Under the pieces are notes generated by a model. It was not told the origin of the DNA. It ran no database searches and saw only the letters and a program-made list of their open reading frames with translations. Both the position numbers and the translations under genes were made by a program. Positions 37,601-47,906 of a stretch of 64,000 bases of DNA are shown here, one piece after another (the stretch's first letter is position 1; every line of letters starts with the position of its first letter). The stretch is from Fasciolopsis buskii. Its lineage: Eukaryota > Platyhelminthes > Trematoda > Plagiorchiida > Fasciolidae. Location: the NCBI GenBank assembly GCA_008360955.1, contig LUCM01004730.1:1-64000 (forward strand), in the 5' to 3' direction.

Positions 37601-40540
37601 ACTTTTGCGTGCAATAAATAATGTCGCATTTTAGTCAAAAATGTGAGGGTAAAAACAAAATAGGGGAAATAAATAAATAAAATTAAAAATACACTCATCG
37701 CTTCGTAAAATACATATATATTTATATAAATTTCATCCAGGAATATTCGTAGCACATTATGATAGGTTGCTCAGGAGTTCGACTGAAACACGGTCACGGT
37801 TTGTCAAGATCTGTGATAAATATGGCCCAGTGGATTTCCTATACATATTGATTCTAGAGGGTATGAAAGGAAAAGCGAATCTTGCCGAAATGTGAGAGGG
37901 GCACTTTGCAAGATCGTTGTGCAGAGGATGCGTGGGATCAGAAAGAATTTAGTGAGCAAATTTCCCATATGCTGATAAGTGCTGATCACATAGATTGAAG
38001 GACGATTCACTTCGTGGTATGGAGGATTCACGGCTAATAATTGATATTCCATGAGGAAGAATTGTAAAGTCGCTTACAAGGAAGCCTGGAAAAATAACAG
38101 GAGGATAGTGAAGAAGGATTGGTATGCAAGTCGAAAGATGGTGATACGTTTCACCTTGTAATGTTGAAGCTTCCTGATTTGAAATGACAACCATCGGAGA
38201 CTCTTTACACAGGTAGAAATTTGGTAGTCCGCTTCAGATTTTTATCAATAGTAACTTCTAGATATTTCACAGAATCAACCCTGGTCAGAGTTTTCATTTG
38301 ATGGAAGACGTTTCAGATGGGTAGGCTGACCGAGGACGAGAGAACAGACATTCGAAACATTTAGATGTGTTAAGATCTAAACCAGCTGGTGCAGAGAAAT
38401 CGTAAAGAGAAGACAGGTTGTTGGAAAAATTTTAAAAATCATTGTTGTTCGAAACGGCTTCAGAGAGGGCAATATCATCAGGATACTTAAACAGGTGAAA
38501 GGGTGTGCTGGTTGATAAGTCGTTGATGTAAGCAGAGAAGAGAAAAGATAAAAGAACACCACACTGAAGCACGTCTGAGTTGGTAAAACAGGGTTTCGAA
38601 GTTTTACCGTCCATCCGTGTGCACTGGGTTCGGTTCTTAGAGTAATCAGATAGTCATGCCAATAAAGGCCTCGGACAACCAAATATTTCCAGTTCGTGAA
38701 GTAGAAAAGACCGTGGGACGCAGTCAAATGCCGACGAATAGCCTAGAAGGCGCAACGCACAGATTTCATTATTGCTTTTAAGGACTTACAAGTGTGGTGA
38801 GTGAGGGAGGCGACAGTGTCCAAAGTGGACCTGTCAGATTTATAGGCAAACTGAGAAGGGTCGTCAGGAGGATAGATAGAAGAAGGCAGGCGTTTAAGTT
38901 TAGCACGCCCCGTCAGTTCAAAAGCATCAGATGCTAAGGCGGCGGGATGAAAGCGTTTTGCAAAAAGCAGTAGAACTATTAGATTTTGGGATGCGAATAA
39001 TAGTGATGGGTCTCCAACAGTCAAGGTTAGAAGACGAGCTTAATGATGAGTTAATCAGAGAATTAAATGCATCTATCAGAGCCACAGCACCATGCCTTCA
39101 AAGAGCTAAGGACTGACTGTCAGGACCACCCCTGTGGTAATTTTAGTGGTGCGAGGAAGGTTGAGCACCCCTTCCCTAGAAAAACCTGTAACTATCATAT
39201 CATCAACTTGTCCAAATAAGTGGAAGGATGGATGAAAGCATAATTGATAACGTCAATATCCGCAGAAAATTTTGCATGTTTGTTTTTATTCCCACACAAC
39301 CGTCCAACGCCTTGCCGTAGGAAGCGAATGTTGTTACCACTCAAGAGTTGGCTGGCGAATGTAGTGTCGCTGCGTTCGATTTCAGCTTGAGTTATTAAAA
39401 GATTTGTAGAAGTGCTCCTTGTATCTTCTTAGAGATTTCAGTGTCTGGGTGGAGATACGGACATCTGAGATGAATAGTGTTTCGAAGGGACAGCAGATAT
39501 CAAAGATTCCGTTGACCGTCTCTGTGAAAAGTTTGACATTGTCATTGATCAGCGGTTCAAACAAGAGACAGGTAGATGCGAATGAAAGGGGTTTCTGAAG
39601 AAGAATTAGGCTGTTGTGTAGAAAGTTTCGGAGACAAATTCGGATTTGATTTGTTTGCTCGAAGGAATGGAAAACTGACTTGGATTATATCTTGGGCCCT
39701 AAGAGAAGCAGGCGATGATCGCTACTTGAAAGTGGAGTACGCAATTTCAGGGAAAGGAAAGCAGGGTGGTTGGTAATAACTCTATCTAAAATGGAGCCGC
39801 CCCCTGATGGGAGAAACGCAGAGGTCAGTCAAATCAAACACAGTCAGCAGTAGGGCTGATGCACCTATAATGATATGCAGACTATCCTCAAGAAGAGAAC
39901 CAATGAATACTAAAGAAGAGTCGAAAAAAGATTGGATATGTTGTTGCGAGCTAAAAGGGGCAATGCATAAATTCGTTGTGATGGTGCTGGTAAAGCGAGA
40001 AAACTAGGGCGACACTTTGTCACGAGACAGTTGATCCTTTTTAGCGAATACATATAAACAACTTCGGATCTGCCAGACCAGAAGGAGTTTATGTATGTTG
40101 CCACACCACCTCCAGTCCTATTCTTGTTGGAAACTCTGTGCTGCCGATGGAGTCTGAAACTGTCTATCGACACGAGTGAATCAGCGATATCCAGGTTCTC
40201 GTATGCAGATGACACACGTGTGAACATGGATCGATGATTAAAGTGTGAGGGACAGATCTGACGCCTTCGTAAACAAAGAGCGGATGTTGTTACTCAACAA
40301 TGTCGTAATAGACGTCTATGCTGCAAGGGTGCATTTAAGAGCTGCCTGCCAGGCAGCATGAGTGCCTTCCTTAGATCGCAGAAACACGGGATCGCAATAT
40401 ATGTTAAGAAACGATATGGTTTTGAACAAAAGTAATTCCGAGCGATTGTAGTGTCGAACGGAGAATATAATCAAATCAAACATTCGAAAACAAAACAACG
40501 AAATACGATGACACAGTATTGTAGCGCAGCCAGTCAAAAG
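37537..40540 (-). mobile_element. CR1/Jockey-like non-LTR retrotransposon with (TACAA)n tail
   Basis: In minus-strand order: NIRSLFTKASDLSLTL (about 40230-40290); endonuclease blocks LVSIDSF and NRTGGGVATYINSFWSG (about 40060-40180); a middle region FEPLINDNVKLFTETVN (39560); RT blocks DPSQFAYKSDRSTLDTVASL (about 38800-38870), LFSAYINDL (about 38530) and FKYPDDIAL (38474-38485); and a degraded C-terminal part to about 37800. It ends in a (TACAA)n tract at 37537-37600, the usual simple-repeat 3' end of such elements. The catalytic YADD reads YPDD, and several frameshifts show it is inactive. The 5' boundary is uncertain. Confidence 0.85.
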
Positions 40541-43500
40541 GCGCGCTCTTCAGTATGGCTAACCGGAAGCTCCCTACATCTCCTCCAGAGCGCACTTATA
40601 CACGCCTCTGTGCCATGCCATGTAAAATCCCTAAAAGACAATCTTTAACTTTCCTTCTTGTCAGCCATATCCTACTTGGTCCCATATGATGTTCATAAGC
40701 GAACAGTTTCCATTGACCAGTGAACTTGCTGGTGTAAAAATCGTAACTTCACTCGCACGATCCAAGAAGGATGAGAATCTTTCAATTCCACACCACTGTT
40801 GGCACCCGTAAGGCAGTCAAGGTGGATCACAAGCAGAACCCCATGTTAAATGTCATCCGGATAATTTGTGGAACGGACAGATGGTCGCATGTGCATTTTT
40901 TTTGAACGCAGCACCAAGGTTTTTCTCGTCCGTTTCCTGTGATCCCGTCAATCCGCTTGTCGGCGAGGTGGAAGGTAGTGAAATGAAGTATGGTTTTTAA
41001 CGCCTCGTATACGATGGTCTACTCATCCATCCTGTTTCTATGCTATTTTTCCAGAACCCAGTGTTTTCCGATGAAGTTTGGTGTAATGTTGAGTCATTAT
41101 TAATTAGTATGTTAGTGGACATACAAATTTGAGATGTGACTAAATTAAGACTGTCAAACACATCGCTTTAACTTAGCCATACGTCTAATTTGTGCATGTA
41201 TTTAACGTTGGTAAATGGGGTCAGCAATAAAACGAATTTCGTCATCGGGAGTCACTGGGCTCTCGAGGAAATGCAGAAAAACAGAACTGGGTTGGGAAAT
41301 AATGAATGCTCTCTTGGTGGTGGGGGGATGACTGCAAACTGGAGAGTAGGGGGGATAACTGATAAAACGAACACCCTTTCTTTGAACCCTAATAAAGTAT
41401 AGGAACAGCGGCAGACGAAACTTTTCATCAGACATGACTGGGGTAATCAGGTACCACGTGGATTCGAGTTCTGTAAAGAAGAATAAGAAGAAAAAGGTGA
41501 GTGGATGAAAAAGGCTCCTGGGACGGAACAGAAAACCATTTGTATGAGAACAACACAAGAGGAAAGCGTGGACGCAAATGGGGGCTAACGAAGAGAAAAG
41601 GTACAAATACGTCCCAGGATGAAAGTGATTCGGTGGAGCAAATAGAAGTCTAGTCAAAACTCAGTTGGGAAGAATAATGGAGATCTTTAAATCAGAAGCA
41701 GGAAGGTACAGAATTCCTGGAAACAGTGGAACAAATGTTTGGTAAAAATCCAAACAAAGATTCATCCTTGAGTCAACAGAAGTGATAAAGTGAGAACGGA
41801 GCGATTGTGTTCCATGCTGGCAGTGGTTTGACGAGTATTCCAGTAGGAAAGAGAATGATGGAGAGTGGCATCATAATGAAAACAGTGAGGATGATGCAAG
41901 AAGGTCATTATTAAAGACCAGCGCAGGTGTGGGACCCTGGGGGAGGACCAACGTTCACAGAGAACGGATGAAGCGGAACCCAGTTTACTCGGACATAGAT
42001 GGCTCGCTAGCAGAAAAAATGGCATCTGTGATAAGAGAGCCGGATGGAACCCGAACGGTAGACCTTCGTGCAAAGCTGGATCAAAAACTTCAGCGATGTC
42101 CTGCGAGACCAAGTGAGTTTCTCCGTGGTTATCGAGTGCAATCGGCCAGGTGTATGAGATAACAGCAAGTAGATCGTCTTTAGAAGGCCCGAACGGAACA
42201 CAGACGGCCACTAGGTAGAACTTCACTTGCGCGGAACGGACGCAGTGGGTGGGAGGTAACTGTTTCAAAAATGTTCCGAACGACAGAAGTGAGGGTGATG
42301 GGACGCATAAGGCCCCGAGCGAACGTTTGCGCGAAGCGCAGCGATCAAAGTGACACAAACCAAAACAAAGGCGGATCAAAACTGCTACGGTACAATCTAA
42401 AACAAATTAATTATGTACAGCAATCAAACCTCAACAGTGTTCTTTTCTGGTTCTGTTACTCCGATTTCTGACAACAAATCACGTGAACGACAAAGGGCGT
42501 CAAACAAAGTCAACCAACGGCAAACCCAAGCTCGTGACAATGGCGAGAGTCCAGGTTGTGTCAACGATACGGTCAAAATGATACAACAAAACAAAAAACG
42601 GGATTCGTCCCAAAGAAGGCAATAACGGAGGAAATGTCAATGGCTGGTTCGGATTTCTCATTTTGAAACTGTTTACGGGACGACAGTTGTTGAGTTCAGA
42701 AGGATCACCATGTTCTTGAAGATGAAAACCAATTACGTTATTCTTTGCAAGAGGAAAAGTATTTTGACTGGAAGAGGAAACAAAAATGTGGCGTTATACG
42801 TGGCCGAATACTCGAGTATGGATTTTAGAACTATGGGTGGAATGTCGTTCGGATCGGGCGCTTTGGAAACGTACAGATTGGAAGGAATGTGAAGGATATT
42901 TCTGGTAGTTATGAGAGAAACTCATGGTTGGAAGCATGAGAGGAAGCAGGAGAGGTTGGGTTGACGTACAGGTTCGACTTTAAAGCAAGCCGGGGGGAAA
43001 ATTCTTGCAGCTTTATAACAAAGGCGGCAGACCGGGTAAAACCCATGTTTTCTAGGAAACAGTTCAGAAAAAAGAAACTGGCGGAAAAGCTCGTTTCCAG
43101 CTATTCCTATTCATAATAATGCAATACTACATGTGACTAAGGAAGATAAATACAGTGATGGGAAGATTTTCATTGTATGTGCTCGTTTACTTACTTGTTC
43201 GTATGGTGTTTTTTTTGAATGCATTGCCTGATGCTCTTGTGTAATGTTAATAACTGATTAATGCAACTGTATCTGCGTTCCATATTCGGTAACTCATACA
43301 TTCGTTCACCGAACTCCGAGTAAAGTCCAAACGTTTGCTTTCGCCGGGATCAAGTGGCTGCGCGCTACTCGGAGACTGGATAGAAAACACTTCCACAAAA
43401 CGGAATCGGCAATGAAGAAATTCCGGGGGTGGCCATCTTTGCAAAATCTACCGAAATTTGCTGCCTAGCAGAGTGAAAGCAGAAACACGAATTCCATTGC

Positions 43501-44208
43501 GAAACATTAAAACGGAAGAGGTCAGGAAGGTCAGTATGAGGATACTACAGTGAATCAACACACGGTAGGAGCGATTAGCTATGTTTTGTACACCACCTAC
43601 AGTTGCCTTAGTAGCTGAACCTTTTCATGTCACACTGTTGGCTATTCAATTGACGTGTTCATTTTTGGTGCCAATTTCTAGAGCGAGTGTCCATCCACTC
43701 CGTTATGGGTAACAATTACAAAACAGCCAACTACTTTGCTTCATTGCCGGTTGTTAAGTAATTTGGAGTGCAGAATTTTCATTTGTTAATGTGACAAAAT
43801 AATCAAAATACCTTTCTTCGTGAACAACACAACTAGTTATGCAATCTGCATGTGTAATTTGGTTGAACTTTTGATCAAGGATTTCATTACCGTATGTAAT
43901 ATATACAACAGTTCAGCGCTGCCTCATATATGTAAATGACATAAGTGCCGACCTTTGGGGTTTCCACATAGATGCCTACGTTTCGTATTCTAAAACAAAC
44001 GCTAAAGAATGGTGGGATAAATTTGTCTCATCTTCTAGCTACTGGAGAAAGAACAGTGTTAGCCATTTCCCAACCCTGCATGACCAAATCCATGTTGGAG
44101 AACTCCAACATTGGGTGCTCTTTTTATGGTCACGCGTCTAGTGTGACACTGGAGAACATGATAACATTGATCATTTAGTCATGGGACCAATTTAACTGGT
44201 TATTTTAG
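40541..44208. other. Unassigned 3.7-kb stretch with long minus-strand frames
   Basis: Two adjacent minus-strand open frames, 205 codons (41762-42379) and 151 codons (41202-41657), are longer than expected but show no recognised domain. They could be the 5'/ORF1 region of the non-LTR element just downstream. A minus-strand SKAPDPNDIPPIVLK near 42820-42866 resembles the start of a non-LTR RT domain and suggests another relic. Confidence 0.35.
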
Positions 44209-44269
44209 TCCCCGTTCAGTTTTACCATTCGGTAGTACAGTTTCATGTCTGGGTATATGCGCAGTCTAC

Positions 44270-45040
44270 ATGATGAACTTTTCGTTTTCGACAATCCAGT
44301 CCCCTGATGCGAACTCTGCCCCCGGTGAAATGACCCCGACAGCAATGCGACTTTTACCCATGGGCTTACTCTCAAGCCCGTCCGATAAGGAATTGCTCTC
44401 GGTGGAAATTTCTCCAAAGCCAAATGGAAATAACAGAAAAGTCTCCAGTCCAATTCCTGTCCTACAACTTACTACAAAGTCCGGTATTCCGGTTGCAATT
44501 CACGATCCGAAGCTAGCCGAACAACTAATTCTCAGTCCCATACGAGCTAGCTTGTTGTCCGGTCTAGGTTCCTGGTATGAGGACTTGGAATCAGAAAAGA
44601 ATTTGAAGGAATTGATACGCTTAAGAAATCTGATGTCAAAAGCATTTGAGGAGTACGTGAACGTGTTCTGTTGCACTCCGTGTTGTCACAACAAAAAAGA
44701 CCGATTTTATTTGGATTATGTATGTGAGGCGGCCAAAGATTCCGATGAACGTCTCCAAATGATTCGCATTTTACGGTTAGCTCAAGAAATCTTTAGCGGA
44801 CGGAACAAGTACATTCAATCTCTTCATCATCATTTAAGGGCAGACGAGGACTTTTTGGAAGATCTCCCTGCTAATGGCTTCGGTGCACGGACCGGGATGA
44901 TCAGCCCGGAAAAGTTTGAAAGAATCTGGACAAACACGCCACTTACTCCAAACAAGTGTACTGAAAATTCGCTTATTTCGGAATTTGATTTCCCGGTACT
45001 GAGTAATCAATGCTGGTCACATGAGACAAACTATTCGAAG
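44270..45040 (+). CDS. TTP/TIS11-type CCCH zinc-finger protein, upstream exon (257 aa)
   Basis: An open exon of 257 codons from ATG ATG to donor TCG AAG|GTCGGT (phase 0). It has low similarity to anything I can name. It starts with Ser/Pro-rich sequence (FSFSTIQSPDANSAP) and contains a Cys cluster VFCCTPCCHNKK near 44667 and a helical stretch around ERLQMIRILRLAQEIF. It is linked to the zinc-finger exon at 47634 by strand, matching phase and position. That link is inference: no transcript is available here. The start is uncertain because the frame stays open upstream and pyrimidine-rich acceptors exist at 44208 and 44220. If not spliced, the frame stops at 45092-45094. Confidence 0.65.
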
Positions 45041-45337
45041 GTCGGTTTATTTGTTGTAAACAACACACTACTGTTTACCATGAAAACGTTATAATGTGAA
45101 AAACGCCATTTCTATTCTATGACAAATTTCATCATACTATTGACATTACAACATTAATAACAAAAACAACACGTGACACACTGATATCTTAACACACCAT
45201 TGACTATATTCGATTAGAAATTTTATCTTATCCATGTATTCGATTCTAGAAGGTACAAAAGAATGTTCTTCATTGCCTATCAGGACCAAATGATGTAAGC
45301 AGTGTATCGAAAAATCGATGCACCATGTATTGGTTTT

Positions 45338-45463
45338 AATTGTGAATGATATAATGTTAATAACACAGCGTTGTCTGTAAATGTAATGCGCCAACGTCTT
45401 TCTCAAGGCAAGCTTTAACAAAGAGATTTGATTTGTGTTATTAACATTATATCATTCACAATT
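45338..45463. repeat. Perfect 30-bp inverted repeat with 66-nt loop
   Basis: Bases 45338-45367 are the exact reverse complement of 45434-45463. The arms are AT-rich and free of mismatches, which suggests a recent origin or constraint. As RNA it would form a 30-bp stem in the intron. Confidence 0.95.
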
Positions 45464-45756
45464 CCTCATTGCCTGTTCATTATTGCGGAGAATTTTCCCC
45501 ACACGGTTTTGTACTTTTGAAGCCTGTCGGAATAATTTCCAGTCAAACTGTTTTCATTGGTACTTTTTCAGGTTTCCGTCATTTTTTCTGTCAGCCCCTC
45601 GATTTATAATGAAATTACTCTGAATTATTTTACAACTATTGCGCACACTGGTTGTTTTGTCGTCTGGATAGGACTAGTAATTGACACGATCTAGGCATTT
45701 AATTATTTTGTGCGCCGACAATGGCACCGCTATTTTGTTGTCTTCGCATCCTGGTC

Positions 45757-45757
<1 letters not shown>

Positions 45758-45791
<34 letters not shown>
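45758..45791. repeat. (TG)17 microsatellite
   Basis: An uninterrupted dinucleotide run. Confidence 0.95.
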
Positions 45792-45792
<1 letters not shown>

Positions 45793-45892
45793 ACGATATT
45801 TCACGGCTCGACAAGTGAGTCGAGGCGAACAGCCGTTGTCTGTCACTTGACGGGTTAGTAAAAAGGTAAGCAAAAGCGGATTAAATTAACCA

Positions 45893-46100
45893 GTATGCCG
45901 TATCATCGCTCAACTCATCGCGAAGACTAAAATAGAAACATTTACTGTACAACTGGATCATCTGTCTAGTTTGGAAGCCCCGACTCCCGGGGCATATCCA
46001 CTGTGCCCGAACTGGAATGTGAACCCGGAACGAAAAATTGTAAGCCAGATGACTCAGCCACTGACCCACTGAACAGGGCGTCAGTGATTGGTTGAACGCT
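45893..46100 (-). mobile_element. tRNA-like SINE-type element, family 2, copy 2
   Basis: On the minus strand: an A-box-like AGTGGCTGAGTC, a B-box-like CCGGGTTCACATTCC (about 46013-46027), a GTTCGGGCACAGTGGATATG segment shared with the copy at 11.4 kb, and a TTGAGCGATGAT end. Short flanking inverted sequence (GCCGTATCAT near 45898 and its complement near 46108) echoes the framed copy in intron 1. Confidence 0.6.
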
Positions 46101-46599
46101 ATCACATGATACGGCACCTACCGATTACAGATTTTCAAATCCACGGACTGCTAGGGCGCAGTAGTCGTGTCCTAGAGATAGATGACTCGTTCGCAAACAC
46201 CAAAGGATTTGAGCACTGTCTGTGGGGCTTGGCTTCTTGATCGTTGTGGGGGCTTTGCAATGCAGATGAAACAGGTATACAGTGTCTTAGTGATGAACAA
46301 CGATATCGCTGCTCTTAGTGAAGAGAGGTTACATAGACGACAGCAGCGAAATGCGGTAACAGTAATGTGACCAAAACAATTCATGTATATCGGAATATGG
46401 CGCCTTGTATCACTTGGTATTACTTCTAAATATCGTAGGGAGTATATCACACGGAAGAATAAAAGCTGAGTCATATGGGAATGAGCTGATGTTTGATCAT
46501 CCCTAGAGTGAATGTTCAGCTATCAGAGTAAATTGACTTCAATTTAGTTGTCCTAATGATGGGACGCCGTAGATGCAAGGACAAATTCATTGGCTTCCG

Positions 46600-46935
46600 G
46601 TTACGTGATAACAGTCCACACATGTATATACATTTATTCATAAGAATAAGTTTTTTATGACGTACTTGCCCTTGGGTGTAGTGGAAGAGGCAGTCCCACA
46701 TAATTACTAGTAAGCAATAGACAAGAGGAAGGGGGAACCGGCAGCCGTGAATGAGAAACTTTGAGTGAGATAGAAACATAAAGTCTCATTAGGCTAGGTG
46801 TGGTAACGAGCCGGGCGACAGCGTGCAATCATCCACCGCCAAAGTGACCGGCCGATTTGAGATTCGGAACTCTAATCTTAAGGGGGTGACAGACCTATAG
46901 ACCATTTGACAGCCACTGGACTACATCCTACGCAT
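46600..46935 (-). mobile_element. Third tRNA-like SINE-type family, single copy
   Basis: On the minus strand a tRNA-like head has CAGTGGCTGTCAAATGG (A-box-like) and GAGTTCCGAATCTC (B-box-like, plus-strand 46859-46872). A body with GGCGGTGGATGATTGCACGC and an AATAAATG end follow. Only one copy is in the window, so family status rests on the tRNA-like head. Confidence 0.45.
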
Positions 46936-47078
46936 TACTTTGATTGACCAATCTGTTGTCATCAAATCATTGGTTTGCTGACCAACATGACCGATATTTC
47001 ATCTTGTTCCTCGGTCGGAGTATTTCGTAAACTGTGGACATCCAATATTAGTTCCAAAAGCCTAAACTTTCCTTACAG

Positions 47079-47245
47079 GCCGGCGGTGGCCAAACGGATA
47101 AGGTTGTGGCCCTTGGACGTGAAGGTCATGGGTCCGAATCCTTCCACCGCCGGTCAAATTCCCCACTTGGCAGCCCTCTGCTTGTCCGCGGCCCCCTTCC
47201 TGAAAATTGATGTACATTGTTGTTTCACTAATAAAGAAAGCAAAG
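47079..47245 (+). mobile_element. tRNA-derived SINE, family 1, copy 2
   Basis: Same layout as the copy at 12167: GCCGGCGGTGGCCAAACGG head, B box GGGTCCGAATCC at 47130-47141, stem closure CCACCGCCGG, body GGCCCCCTTCCTGAAAA, and AATAAAGAAAGC tail. It also lies in sense orientation inside an intron. Confidence 0.75.
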
Positions 47246-47633
47246 GATAAAAGATCATTTAAAAGATCGTATATTTTCATACGGATTTGAGTCCAAGATA
47301 TCAGATATTTGCAAAGAGAGTTTATCTCGCTCTCTTGTCTCTAAGCCCTCTCCTCCGATGTGGATTTACGTTATCGTCTTGGGACAAAGTTTATTTTGTT
47401 TTTATTTATTTCTGGAGTTTGCTTTTCATCTCTGTCACTCCCGGAAGATGCTATCCAATCACCGTTTTGCACCCACGGTTGGATCTCTCTCGGAAAAACC
47501 GGGTCATACATGCCACGTGATGTTATCACCAAAATAATGCGTGCTCCAATGAAAATACTGACCAATAATTTCTCATATAATTTTCACGAATATTTGCCTT
47601 AATCGACAATGTGACTTTTTACATTTGCTCTAG

Positions 47634-47906
47634 ACTAACCGACCAGTTGAAACAAATGACGCGTTTCGCAATATCCGATACAAAACCCAACCTTGTCGAT
47701 ACTTTGAGAAGTTCGCGGGATGTTGTCCGATTGGAGACAGTTGCTTCTTCGCACACGGGCCCGCGGAACTGCGCAAACCAGAAGATCACCCAAAGTTCCG
47801 AACCAAACTATGTCGTTACTTCAGCCAGAAAGGTGTTTGTGCGTTCGGAGATCAGTGTTTCTTCTTGCATATTTCCCCAAAATCTGGGTCTTCGGAGATT
47901 TGGTAA
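47634..47906 (+). CDS. TTP/TIS11-type tandem CCCH zinc-finger exon
   Basis: The exon follows acceptor TTTGCTCTAG. It encodes RYKTQPCRYFEKF, finger 1 (47694-47756), a linker, RTKLCRYF, and finger 2 (47811-47870). Finger 2 is a perfect C-x8-C-x5-C-x3-H. Finger 1 has an extra residue (FAGCCPIGDSC), so it reads C-x9-C-x5-C-x3-H or C-x8-C-x6-C-x3-H. The fingers are 18 residues apart, as in tristetraprolin, and the lead-ins resemble the family's (R/K)YKTEL. Family members bind AU-rich 3'UTR elements and promote mRNA decay or control germline mRNAs; that role here is inferred. The frame ends EIW TAA at 47904. Alternatively, TTTG|GTAATT at 47902-47903 could be a donor to a later exon that I cannot identify. 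Confidence 0.85.
   Translation, partial: TNRPVETNDAFRNIRYKTQPCRYFEKFAGCCPIGDSCFFAHGPAELRKPEDHPKFRTKLCRYFSQKGVCAFGDQCFFLHISPKSGSSEIW

Larger units (their letters stand above)
45041..47633 (+). other. Intron of the CCCH zinc-finger gene
   Basis: A 2.6-kb proposed intron from AAG|GTCGGT to ACATTTGCTCTAG. It contains a perfect 30-bp inverted repeat (45338-45463), a (TG)17 tract (45758-45791), and three tRNA-like SINE-type insertions (45893-46100 minus, about 46600-46935 minus, 47079-47245 plus). Confidence 0.55.

Noticed and set aside
45758..45791. Regulatory role of the (TG)17 tract
   Set aside because: Long dinucleotide runs are common in such introns and nothing else points to function.
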